A stretch of DNA of 64,000 nt from Clostridiales bacterium. GTDB lineage: Bacteria > Bacillota > Clostridia > Saccharofermentanales > Saccharofermentanaceae. Positions 9,133 to 17,303 of this stretch are shown piece by piece. The DNA lies in the NCBI GenBank assembly GCA_017551625.1, contig JAFZLF010000001.1:1-64000 (forward strand), in the 5' to 3' direction. Numbering within the stretch: the first letter of the stretch is position 1; every line of letters starts with the position of its first letter. The notes under the pieces were generated by a model. That model worked only from the letters and a program-made list of their open reading frames with translations. It was not told the origin of the DNA and searched no databases. Both the position numbers and the translations under genes were made by a program.

Positions 9133-10887
9133 ATGAGGAACAGTGAGAGTAACGAAATCATGATCAAACGGCTTTTGGGGTCCGTCAGAGAATATAAGAG
9201 AGCATCGATCCTTTCGCCGATCCTGGTGACAGGGGAGGTCGTTATGGAAGTGCTTCTGCCTTTTCTGATGGCGAAAATCATCGATAACGGGATCGAAAGA
9301 TCCGATATGAAGTATGTGTGGCGGATGGGGCTTCTGCTTCTTCTTTGCATGCTCGTCTGCGTGGCTTTTGGCGCGCTTTCGGGACATGCGGCGGCGAAAG
9401 CGAGTTCTGGATTTGCGAAGAATCTGCGGCATGACATGTTCGAGAAGCTTCAGAGCTTTTCTTTTTCCAATATTGATAAGTTTAAGACATCGGGCATTAT
9501 TACGCGTCTGACGACGGATGTGTCGAATGTCCAGAACTCGTATCAGATGATCGTGCGTATCGCGGTGAGAGTGCCGATCATGCTGATCTCGGCGATGTGT
9601 GCGTGTTTTTATATCAATACGCGCATGGCACTGATCTTCCTTCTGGTCGCGCCGGTCCTTCTGATCGCGCTGTTCTTCGTTTTCCGGTATGCTTATCCGA
9701 TCTTCAGAAGGATGTTTAAGAAGATCGATCAGATGAATAATGTCCTTCAGGAAAATGTCAGAGGGATCCGCGTGGTGAAGTCTTTTGTGAGGGAAGACTA
9801 TGAGACGGAGAAGTTTACGTCGGTATCCGATAGTATCCGAAAAGACTCGGTAAAGGCGGAACGGGTCCTTTATCTCAACAGTCCTCTGATGATGATGAGC
9901 ATCTATTCGGCCATGCTCCTGATCTCCTGGATCGGCGCGAAACTGATCATCCACGGGGAGATGACCACGGGCCAGCTGTCGAGTATGTTCACCTACATGA
10001 TGCAGATCCTCCTGAGTCTGATGATGATCTCCATGATCGTCGTCACGATCGTGATCTCGAGGGCTTCGGCGGAGCGTATCGTGGAGATCCTGGAAGAAGA
10101 GCCGGATATTACTGATCCAGAAGATCTGGAAAAGGAGATCTCCGATGGATCGATCGACTTCGAGCATGTTTTCTTCAGCTATTCGAAAAAGAAAGAGAAG
10201 AGCTGCCTTATGGATCTGGATCTGCACATACGATCCGGCGAGACGGTCGGTATCATCGGCAGTACGGGATGCGGCAAGTCTTCCTTCGTGCAGCTGATCC
10301 CGCGCCTTTACGATGTGACGGACGGCTGCGTAAAAGTCGGCGGAAAAGATGTCCGCTCCTACGATCTTGAGCTCATCCGAAATCAGGTGGCGATGGTGCT
10401 TCAGAAAAATGTTCTTTTCTCGGGAACGATCAAAGAGAACCTGATGTGGGGAAATCCGGAGGCGACCGATGAGGACATGATCCGTGCCTGTAAGATCGCG
10501 CAGGCGGATGAGTTTATCGGATCTTTTCCGGAAGGATATGACACATATATCGAGCAGGACGGAAGTAATGTATCCGGCGGACAGAAGCAGAGGCTCTGCA
10601 TCGCGAGGGCGCTTCTTAAGGAACCGAAGATACTGATACTGGACGATTCGACAAGTGCGGTCGATACGGCGACCGATGCCCTGATCCAGAAGGGCATGAC
10701 CGAATATAGGCCGGATATGACGAAACTGATCATTACCCAGAGGATCTCGTCACTGGAATGTGCGGACCGGATCATCGTGATCGATAACGGCCGGATCGAC
10801 GGGATCGGCACACATGAAGAGCTCTTGCGGGATAACCGCATCTACCGGGAAGTCTTCGAATCCCAGAAGAAGGGAGGTGACCGGTAA
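9133..10887 (+). CDS. ABC exporter half-transporter with degenerate ATP site (heterodimer subunit 1)
   Basis: A full half-transporter of 584 residues: a six-helix exporter membrane domain followed by a nucleotide-binding domain. Walker A is GSTGCGKSS (376-384) and the signature is VSGGQ (480-484). Walker B ends in Asp-Asp (504-505), so Asp replaces the catalytic Glu, and the switch His is Gln536. This is the pattern of the degenerate-site partner of heterodimeric exporters such as the TM287/288 or BmrCD type. It overlaps the next gene by one base (TAATG), so the two are translated together. The likely role is export of the peptide product, inferred only from position. The start is uncertain: the ATG at 9133 has no clear Shine-Dalgarno site, and an in-frame ATG at 9163 (MIKRLLGS...) fits the N-terminus usual in this family. 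Confidence 0.93.
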   Translation: MRNSESNEIMIKRLLGSVREYKRASILSPILVTGEVVMEVLLPFLMAKIIDNGIERSDMKYVWRMGLLLLLCMLVCVAFGALSGHAAAKASSGFAKNLRHDMFEKLQSFSFSNIDKFKTSGIITRLTTDVSNVQNSYQMIVRIAVRVPIMLISAMCACFYINTRMALIFLLVAPVLLIALFFVFRYAYPIFRRMFKKIDQMNNVLQENVRGIRVVKSFVREDYETEKFTSVSDSIRKDSVKAERVLYLNSPLMMMSIYSAMLLISWIGAKLIIHGEMTTGQLSSMFTYMMQILLSLMMISMIVVTIVISRASAERIVEILEEEPDITDPEDLEKEISDGSIDFEHVFFSYSKKKEKSCLMDLDLHIRSGETVGIIGSTGCGKSSFVQLIPRLYDVTDGCVKVGGKDVRSYDLELIRNQVAMVLQKNVLFSGTIKENLMWGNPEATDEDMIRACKIAQADEFIGSFPEGYDTYIEQDGSNVSGGQKQRLCIARALLKEPKILILDDSTSAVDTATDALIQKGMTEYRPDMTKLIITQRISSLECADRIIVIDNGRIDGIGTHEELLRDNRIYREVFESQKKGGDR

Positions 10888-12821
10888 TGCCTCCTAAGGA
10901 AATGCATGAGAATGAATCCCCGTTCTCCAGAAAAAATGTGAAACGGCTCCTGTCCTATGTGGCCGGGAAACACAAGTTCCTGCTGACGGTCGTTTTCGTA
11001 AGTATTATCGTTGCTTCCATCGTAGCGGTACTAAGTAATGTCTTTATTAAAGATCTGGTCGATGACTATATCACGCCGCTGGTCAAGAAGGCCGCGACCT
11101 CGGGTACGGCGTCGGTGGACTATTCGGGACTTGCCTCCTGGATCCGGAAAGTCGGGATATTGTTCCTGATCGGTGTTATGGTCGAGGTCCTCTATGCCCA
11201 GATCATGATGGTCATCTCCAATAATGTGCTCCGAAATGTCAGGGACGACATGTTCCGGCATATGGAGAAGCTTCCGGTCTCTTTCTTCGATACGCACGCT
11301 CACGGAGACGTGATGAGCTACTATACCAACGATGTCGATGCCATGAAAAATATGGTCGCCTCGGGTATTCCGGCGATCATCTCTTCCGTGATCACGATCC
11401 TCGCCAATCTCGTCGGTATGTTCGTCCTCTGCTGGCAGCTGACGATCCCGGTGCTCATAGGATCTTTCCTCATGATCGCCTTTATCGGGAAAATCGGCGG
11501 CAAGAGCGCGAAATACTTCGTCCGGCAGCAGGAGTCCATCGGAGCTCTGAACGGCTATGTTGAAGAGATGGTCAATGGACAGAAAGTGGTCAAAGTCTTC
11601 ACCTATGAGGAGCGCGCGAAGAAAGCTTTCGACAAGAAAAACGAGGAGCTGTGCAAGAGTTCTATGATGGCCAACACCTTCGGAAACATCATGATGCCGC
11701 TTTCGGACAGCATCGGAAGAGTCCTGTATGTCATGGTCGCCTTTATCGGCGGGTTCCTGGCTATCGAGTGCGGTCTATCCGTTGTCACGGTCGGCGTGAT
11801 CGCTTCGTTCCTGCAGCTGACGAGAGCATTTATCGAGCCGGTATCGCTCCTTTCCGGGCAGATCAACGAGATTAACATGGCCATGGCCGGAGCCAACCGT
11901 ATCTTCCGCCTGCTGGATGAAAAGCCGGAAGAAGATGAGGGCTATGTCACTATGGTGCGCTGTAAAAAGCAGGGAGAAGAACTGGTCGAGGTAAGCCCGG
12001 AAGAGGCCTTGCAGAATGCGGGAAGTAAAGACTTTGTCTGGGCTTGGAAACATCCGCATCAGGACGGAACACTCACCTATACAGAAGTTCTGGGGGATGT
12101 GCAGCTTTTCGATGTGGACTTCAGCTACGACGGGAAAAAGCAGGTCCTCTACGATATCTCCCTTCATGCGACTCCGGGACAGAAAATCGCATTTGTCGGG
12201 GCGACCGGCGCCGGAAAAACGACGATCACGAACCTCATCAACCGGTTTTACGATATCGCGGACGGGAAGATCCGCTATGACGGGATCAATATAAATAAGA
12301 TAAAGAAAGCGGACCTTCGCCATTCTCTGGGGATCGTCCTTCAGGACACAAATCTTTTTACCGGTTCGGTCATGGAGAATATTAGATACGGAAATCTGTC
12401 GGCGACGGACGAAGAGTGCATCGCGGCAGCCAAGCTTGCTAATGCACACGATTTCATCAGTAAGCTCCCGGACGGGTACGATACTGTCCTCACGTCCAAC
12501 GGAACGGATCTTTCGCAGGGGCAAAGGCAGCTGATCGCAATTGCCAGAGCAGCGGTCGCTGATCCGCCGGTCATGATCCTCGACGAGGCGACAAGCTCGA
12601 TCGACACGAGAACGGAAGCGATCGTACAGCGCGGAATGGATTCCCTGATGGAGGGGCGGACCGTGTTCGTGATCGCGCACAGGCTCTCCACGGTAAAAAA
12701 CAGCGAGGCGATCATGGTGCTGGAAAATGGCCGAATCATCGAGCGGGGCGGCCATGAGGCGCTGATCTCGGAGGGCGGAAAGTACTACCAGCTCTATACC
12801 GGAGCTTTTGAATTAGAGTAA
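10887..12821 (+). CDS. ABC exporter half-transporter with catalytic ATP site (heterodimer subunit 2)
   Basis: A 644-residue partner of the preceding subunit. Walker A is GATGAGKTT (438-446), Walker B ends Asp-Glu with catalytic Glu567, and the switch His is His598. Its signature is LSQGQ (542-546), degenerate at the third position. The canonical signature of subunit 1 and the catalytic Walker site of subunit 2 would form the one competent ATP site, as in other heterodimeric exporters. The linker between membrane and ATPase domains is ~50 residues longer than usual (about 345-405, rich in acidic residues and ending near VWAWKHPHQDG). The start has a good GGGAGGTGA site a few bases upstream, inside the end of the previous gene. 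The substrate is unknown; the peptide made here is the obvious candidate. Confidence 0.93.
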   Translation: MPPKEMHENESPFSRKNVKRLLSYVAGKHKFLLTVVFVSIIVASIVAVLSNVFIKDLVDDYITPLVKKAATSGTASVDYSGLASWIRKVGILFLIGVMVEVLYAQIMMVISNNVLRNVRDDMFRHMEKLPVSFFDTHAHGDVMSYYTNDVDAMKNMVASGIPAIISSVITILANLVGMFVLCWQLTIPVLIGSFLMIAFIGKIGGKSAKYFVRQQESIGALNGYVEEMVNGQKVVKVFTYEERAKKAFDKKNEELCKSSMMANTFGNIMMPLSDSIGRVLYVMVAFIGGFLAIECGLSVVTVGVIASFLQLTRAFIEPVSLLSGQINEINMAMAGANRIFRLLDEKPEEDEGYVTMVRCKKQGEELVEVSPEEALQNAGSKDFVWAWKHPHQDGTLTYTEVLGDVQLFDVDFSYDGKKQVLYDISLHATPGQKIAFVGATGAGKTTITNLINRFYDIADGKIRYDGININKIKKADLRHSLGIVLQDTNLFTGSVMENIRYGNLSATDEECIAAAKLANAHDFISKLPDGYDTVLTSNGTDLSQGQRQLIAIARAAVADPPVMILDEATSSIDTRTEAIVQRGMDSLMEGRTVFVIAHRLSTVKNSEAIMVLENGRIIERGGHEALISEGGKYYQLYTGAFELE

Positions 12822-12843
12822 AAGTATAAAGTTTCAGCAGAGT

Positions 12844-12872
12844 TTGAAAGACTACATTTGTTGGTATATAAT
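12844..12872 (+). promoter_or_regulatory. Sigma-A type promoter (TTGAAA-17-TATAAT) for the glycosyltransferase operon
   Basis: The -35 box TTGAAA is at 12844-12849 and the -10 box TATAAT at 12867-12872, with an optimal 17-bp spacer. It lies 22 bp after the exporter gene and ~260 bp before the first gene of a seven-gene run reaching 31824. I see no other convincing promoter inside that run. Confidence 0.82.
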
Positions 12873-13131
12873 AGCCGTATGTAGAAATCAAGGGGAAAGG
12901 AAGAGGAGATCATTTAGGATCGTTGTTTTACTATTTGTCGTTTGGCAGCTTCAAAGGTAAATCGGATACATCATCTTAGTTTCAATCAACTTGATGCATT
13001 AATTCTGTGGCTCGTATCTGTCGGCAAACCAGAGCGGGTGTAGGTATTGGGGAATACAAAGCAGAGCGATTGCTTAACATGTAATTGAAGCGACAATAAA
13101 ACAATTGGTGCTATACATTCAGGACTTAGGT
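12873..13131 (+). other. Untranslated leader of the glycosyltransferase operon
   Basis: This non-coding stretch has no gene-sized ORF. It holds two adjacent small hairpins near the gene: 13044-13048 with 13053-13057 (GGGG loop), and 13059-13063 with 13071-13075. It matches no riboswitch class I can recognise. The glycosyltransferase ATG at 13132 is preceded by AGGACTTAGG at 13121-13130, which can serve as ribosome binding site. Confidence 0.5.
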
Positions 13132-14511
13132 ATGGCAAATGTCGTTATTGTTACCCATTGGCTAGATGGGGACGTTGTTCCGTACGTTAGAATCGGATCA
13201 GAACTTTCAAGAAGAGGACATGATGTTACTCTGGTCACGCACTGTCATTTCGCGGAAATGGCGAAAAAAGCGGGCCTTCAATTCCGGGCATGGGATACCC
13301 CGGAGGAGTTTGCGCGCCTTGTCGATCAGATGCAGCTCAATAAAGATGACAATTCTTTTCAGAGCAACAGTTTCTCGTATGAATCAAATCCATTTCGACA
13401 GAGTACAGAGAATCTGGAGATCCGCCTTCGTGAGTATCGGATCGTAGATGAAGTAAGTCAGAGGCCGGATACGGTATTCCTCTGCAAGAGCCGCTCGAGC
13501 GTGGGCGCGTATCTGGTGGCAGAGAAAAGAGGCCTGCCGCTGGCGACCGTCGTCGGATATCCTTCCGAAGTGGCGAGCATGCTGATCTACGAGGATCTTG
13601 AGGGAAAGAAGGATCTTCCGAGATTAAATGAACTGCGAAAAGCGGTGGGGCTCCCACCTATCGATTCCTGGCTTCAGTGGGAGAGCAGCGCCAAGATGAC
13701 ACTGGCGCTGTGGCCGGAGTGGTACGATCAGATCGACGATAAGTGGCCGACGAAGATCGAACCGGTCGGATTTCCGCTCGAGCAGGGAAAAGCAGCCTTC
13801 AAGAGAGACATTCCGGAGGATTTCTCCAAGTGGCTAAAAGAGAATCCGAATCCGATCCTGATCACTGGTGGAACCACCAAGCTGATCGATAAGAGCTTTT
13901 ACACGAACAGTATCGAGGCGTGCGGGCTTCTCGGACAGCCTACGGTGCTGCTGTGCCAGTACGAAGAATTCCTTCCCTCCAAGCTTCCTGACAATGTTGT
14001 CTGGTATAAATACATCCCGCTGGATGAGATCATGCCGAAACTTTCTGTCCTGATCCATCACGGGGGCGTGGGTACGGTAACGGGTGGACTCGCCACAGGC
14101 ATCCCGCAGTTGATCCTGCCGGGGTACGTGGACAGGCCGTATAACGCCACATTGATCAAAGAACTGGGCGCGGGAGATTATCTCCTTCCCGGAAACTGGC
14201 AGCCGGAGAGGATCGCCGAGATGGTGAAGAGCCTCGAAGACGAAAGTTTCCGCACATCCTGCGCGAAGTATGTTCAGAAGATGAAGGAGAACCGCGGTAT
14301 TTCTGTAGCCGCAGACCGTGTCGAACAGATGCTCGGAAAAAAAGAGTATATCTATTCGATCCGGAGGGGAGAGAAAGCAGAAGAGAAGAAAGAACCGGAT
14401 CTTCCGGATCAGAAAAAGGAAGCCGGCGGAAAACTGCAGAAGCTGTCTTCTGAGCAGCTTGCGCGTCTGCTTCAGAGTTTAAAGAGAAGAGAAAAAGCAG
14501 ATCAGGGTTAA
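13132..14511 (+). CDS. GT1-family (GT-B, YjiC-like) glycosyltransferase
   Basis: A 459-residue nucleotide-sugar glycosyltransferase of the family that decorates antibiotics and other small molecules. The N-terminal Rossmann segment is VVIVTHWLDGDVVPYV. The donor-binding motif HHGGVGT at 309-315 is followed by GIPQLILP and an NATLIKELGAG segment. I start at ATG 13132, not at an upstream in-frame TTG (13105), because this gives MANVVIVTHW, matching the paralogue at 29758 (MADFILVTHW). The C-terminus carries a charged ~60-residue extension ending in an amphipathic helix (LSSEQLARLLQSLKRREKA) beyond the normal fold. It resembles the N-terminal helices of the NRPSs at 17304 and 32218. It is the first gene after a consensus promoter. 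It probably glycosylates the peptide or a carrier-bound intermediate. Acceptor and sugar are unknown. Confidence 0.92.
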   Translation: MANVVIVTHWLDGDVVPYVRIGSELSRRGHDVTLVTHCHFAEMAKKAGLQFRAWDTPEEFARLVDQMQLNKDDNSFQSNSFSYESNPFRQSTENLEIRLREYRIVDEVSQRPDTVFLCKSRSSVGAYLVAEKRGLPLATVVGYPSEVASMLIYEDLEGKKDLPRLNELRKAVGLPPIDSWLQWESSAKMTLALWPEWYDQIDDKWPTKIEPVGFPLEQGKAAFKRDIPEDFSKWLKENPNPILITGGTTKLIDKSFYTNSIEACGLLGQPTVLLCQYEEFLPSKLPDNVVWYKYIPLDEIMPKLSVLIHHGGVGTVTGGLATGIPQLILPGYVDRPYNATLIKELGAGDYLLPGNWQPERIAEMVKSLEDESFRTSCAKYVQKMKENRGISVAADRVEQMLGKKEYIYSIRRGEKAEEKKEPDLPDQKKEAGGKLQKLSSEQLARLLQSLKRREKADQG

Positions 14512-14521
14512 GGCCCTGTCT
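14499..14521 (+). terminator. Possible attenuating hairpin over the glycosyltransferase stop codon
   Basis: AGA-(T)-CAGGG at 14499-14507 pairs with CCCTGTCT at 14514-14521, with one bulged T and a 6-nt loop, followed by GTTTT. The stem overlaps the stop codon. It is short and leaves the operon readable, so at most it would reduce expression of downstream genes. Confidence 0.3.
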
Positions 14522-14539
14522 GTTTTCGAGGAATTGCAT

Positions 14540-15283
14540 ATGAAAAAAGTTTACCTGACCGTGGACGATGGCCCTTCCGTAGCTCGTAGGGAAAAGGTAG
14601 ATGTACTTGACCAGTATGGTATACAGGCTATCTGGTTCTGCGAGAAAAGATTCATGGAAGTCCGTCCCGAAGATGTGATCTACACGATCCAAAAAGGCCA
14701 TATCATCGGAAATCATGCTTCAACGCATTCGCATTTTTCGGAAATGTCTCTGGAAGAATGCGAAAGAGAGATCCGCGAGGCAGATCAGATGATCGAGGAT
14801 CTCTACGAAAAAGCCGGAGTAAAAAGACCCTGCAAGGTCTTCCGTTTCCCGTTCGGAGACGAAGGCGTGAAAAAGGGCTTTTACGATGTGGAGTATTCGG
14901 AAGAAGAAAAGGCGCGGGTCCAGGGGATCCAGAAGGTCTTAAAAGAACTCGGATACCAGATCTTCCCGTTTCCCGGCATTACCTATAAGTATTTCGAGAA
15001 CTTCCGGGGATCGGAGAGAGTGGACTGGCTTTGGACATACGACGCCATGGAATGGTGTGTCTATCAGGACGATCCGCCGTTCGGTGTAAGGACACTTGAC
15101 GATGTTCTTGAGATGATGGAGCTGGATCTTCCAGAAAGATGGATGGGATTAAATTTCCCCTATTCGGACGAGATCATCGTCATCCACGATCATCCGCAGA
15201 CGTCGGATATCTTTGCAGATATTATTAAGGGATTTGTGGATCTGGGACTGGAGTTTGCCAGATTCAGCGATCTTCTTACATAA
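14540..15283 (+). CDS. Cytosolic NodB-type (CE4) polysaccharide deacetylase-like protein
   Basis: A 247-residue NodB-fold deacetylase. Visible motifs: TVDDGPS (motif 1, with the general-base and metal Asp pair at 9-10), NHASTH (motif 2, H-x3-H metal ligands), RFPFGDE (motif 3), a YDAMEW segment and VIHDH (motif 5). The family removes N-acetyl groups from amino sugars using a divalent metal. No signal peptide or membrane segment is seen, so it should act inside the cell and not on the cell wall. The ATG at 14540 is chosen over the upstream TTG (14534) because GAGGA sits 7 bases before it. It lies between a glycosyltransferase and a sugar kinase/nucleotidylyltransferase. I infer that it deacetylates a sugar on the peptide product or a nucleotide-sugar precursor. 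Confidence 0.88.
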   Translation: MKKVYLTVDDGPSVARREKVDVLDQYGIQAIWFCEKRFMEVRPEDVIYTIQKGHIIGNHASTHSHFSEMSLEECEREIREADQMIEDLYEKAGVKRPCKVFRFPFGDEGVKKGFYDVEYSEEEKARVQGIQKVLKELGYQIFPFPGITYKYFENFRGSERVDWLWTYDAMEWCVYQDDPPFGVRTLDDVLEMMELDLPERWMGLNFPYSDEIIVIHDHPQTSDIFADIIKGFVDLGLEFARFSDLLT

Positions 15284-15334
15284 CACAGGATAAGGGCAAT
15301 GATTTCATTTCATTCATAAAGGGAGAAGGAAAAA

Positions 15335-17272
15335 ATGAAAAATGAAACTATTGAATTATTTGTCTCCGGACGACTGTGTCTTTTCGGTGAGCATAGTGAC
15401 TGGGCGGGGACGAACCGCACTGTCAATTCGGAGATCGTTCCGGGATGCGCGATCGTGACCGGAACCCAGCAGGGCATCTATGCCCGTGCAAAAAAGTCAG
15501 ATGTATTTTCTGTGACAAGTACACTCGAAGAGCTGAAAGAAGGCTCCTTCGAATGTCCGATGGACCTTGAGTCGCTGAGTGCGACGGCGCATCAGGGCGG
15601 CTATTTCAGCTACGTGGCCGGGGTCGCCTCCTATATGTGTGAATGGTATAACGTCGGCGGAGTATCGATCGAGATCACGAAGAGGGATCTTCCGGTAAAG
15701 AAGGGCCTTTCATCTTCGGCAGCGATCTGTGTGCTCGTCGCCCAGGCGTTTAATCAGCTTTATAACCTGAATCTGAACACCAGAGGGATCATGAACATCG
15801 CGTACTGGGGCGAGCAGAGGACGCCGTCCCGATGCGGAAGAGTCGATCAGGCGTGTGCCTTCGGACCACATCCGGTCTCGATGGTCTTTGACGGAAATGA
15901 GCTCCGTGTGGATCAGATCCCTGTGAAAAAACCTCTTTACTATGTATTCGCCGATCTTATGGCGGAAAAGGACACAATCAAGATCCTCGCGGATCTAAAC
16001 AGCGGTTATCCCTTCGCCCGAAATGAGAAAGAGAAGACGCTTCACGAGGCACTCGGCGAAGATAACAGAAGGATCACAGCCCGCGCCAGAGAACTCATGA
16101 AGCAGGGCGATGCCAGAGAGCTCGGTCACCTCATGACAGAAGCCCAGAAGATCTTCGACACGAAGGTCGCGCCGATGTGCCCGGATGAGCTTTCAGCTCC
16201 GGTCCTTCACTCTGTTCTGAATAACAAGACGATCAAGGATCTGACCTACGGCGGAAAAGGCGTCGGCTCGCAGGGCGACGGCACCGTCCAGTTCCTCGCC
16301 AAGGATCAGAAGAGCCAGGATGACCTGATCGATTTTCTTAGCCATTCGTTAGGCCTTTCTGCATTCCCGCTGACGCTCAGGCCCCAAAAGGGCATAAGGA
16401 AGGCCATTATCCCAGTGGCGGGATTCGGAACGAGACTTTATCCGGAGACGAGATTTACAAAGAAGGAACTGTGCCCGATCGTGGACAGAGACGGACTCGT
16501 TAAGCCGATCCTACTGGTCCTTCTGGAGCAGCTCGACATGATCGGTATTGAGGAGATCTGCCTGATCATCAGCCCGGACGAAGAAGAGATGTATACGCAG
16601 CTTCTCATGCAGCCGCTTTCGAGGAAACACTATGAGAAGCTTCCTGAGAAAATGAAGGCCTATGAGGACAAGATGGCGAGGATCACGAAGAAGATCAAGT
16701 TCGCCAAGCAGTTCGATCCCAAGGGCTTCGGCCATGCCGTTTATCAGGCCGCCTCTTTTGCGGGAAAAGAACCGGTACTTCTTCTTCTCGGTGACACTAT
16801 CTATAAGAGCAATTCCTCTACGCCGTGCTTAAAGCAGATCGTGGATGCTTATGATACTTACGGAAAATCGATTGTCGCGCTTCAGACAGTCCCGGTGGAG
16901 GATGTTTCTTCCTTCGGCGTGTTCTCCGGAACCTGGGACGATCCGGATGAGAGGATCCTCGACTGCCAGATGGTGGTCGAAAAACCGACTCCGGACTTTG
17001 CCAGAGAATACCTGACTGTTCCTAGAAAGAAGATGCAGGACCAGTGCTGCGCGGCATTCGGTGCCTATGTCCTTACGGAAAAGATCTTCTCCTATCTCGG
17101 CGATGCAGTCCGAAATGACAGAACGAACGCCAAAGGAGAAATCGATTTCACCGATGCTTTTAAGCGGGCGATCGAAAAAAAGGAACTGATCGGATTCCTC
17201 GTGGACGGGGAATCCTATGACCTCGGGAATGCGGCGGCCTATCAGGCAGCATTTACCAGCTTTAACACGTGA
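15335..17272 (+). CDS. GHMP sugar kinase fused to GalU-like nucleotidylyltransferase
   Basis: A 645-residue fusion of two complete enzymes. Residues 1-350 form a GHMP kinase of the galactokinase/mevalonate-kinase superfamily: GRLCLFGEHSDW near the start, the ATP loop GLSSSAA at 124-130, and GGKGVGSQGDG near 305. Residues 355-645 form a sugar-1-phosphate nucleotidylyltransferase closest to UTP-glucose-1-phosphate uridylyltransferase: RKAIIPVAGFGTRLYPET, then KKELCPIVD. Together they could turn a free sugar into sugar-1-phosphate and then an NDP-sugar, as the FKP fucose-salvage enzyme does with the same two activities. The start has a GGGAGAAGG site. With two glycosyltransferases in the same operon, it probably supplies their donor. 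The sugar and nucleotide are not determined by what I can see; UDP is favoured by the GalU resemblance. Confidence 0.9.
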   Translation: MKNETIELFVSGRLCLFGEHSDWAGTNRTVNSEIVPGCAIVTGTQQGIYARAKKSDVFSVTSTLEELKEGSFECPMDLESLSATAHQGGYFSYVAGVASYMCEWYNVGGVSIEITKRDLPVKKGLSSSAAICVLVAQAFNQLYNLNLNTRGIMNIAYWGEQRTPSRCGRVDQACAFGPHPVSMVFDGNELRVDQIPVKKPLYYVFADLMAEKDTIKILADLNSGYPFARNEKEKTLHEALGEDNRRITARARELMKQGDARELGHLMTEAQKIFDTKVAPMCPDELSAPVLHSVLNNKTIKDLTYGGKGVGSQGDGTVQFLAKDQKSQDDLIDFLSHSLGLSAFPLTLRPQKGIRKAIIPVAGFGTRLYPETRFTKKELCPIVDRDGLVKPILLVLLEQLDMIGIEEICLIISPDEEEMYTQLLMQPLSRKHYEKLPEKMKAYEDKMARITKKIKFAKQFDPKGFGHAVYQAASFAGKEPVLLLLGDTIYKSNSSTPCLKQIVDAYDTYGKSIVALQTVPVEDVSSFGVFSGTWDDPDERILDCQMVVEKPTPDFAREYLTVPRKKMQDQCCAAFGAYVLTEKIFSYLGDAVRNDRTNAKGEIDFTDAFKRAIEKKELIGFLVDGESYDLGNAAAYQAAFTSFNT

Positions 17273-17303
17273 TGAATATATGTAGGATTGGAAGACGACA
17301 ATA

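Noticed and set aside
9129..9134. TATAAT as -10 box of a promoter for the exporter genes
   Set aside because: It overlaps the first ATG, and no hexamer resembling TTGACA lies 16-18 bp upstream, so the match is probably fortuitous. It would only make sense if translation starts at 9163.
8884..10227. Minus-strand ORF of 447 codons spanning the end of the two-module NRPS and the start of the exporter gene
   Set aside because: It is antisense to two clear genes, rich in Asp/His/Arg with no recognisable fold, and has no ribosome binding site worth noting. It is a composition shadow.
13023..13078. Leader segment with GGCAAACC, a GTAGGTA...GGGG...AATAC hairpin and CAAAGC, recalling pieces of the c-di-GMP-I (GEMM) riboswitch
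   Set aside because: The pieces occur in the wrong order and the tetraloop-receptor pairing is absent, so I treat the resemblance as chance. A covariance search would settle it.
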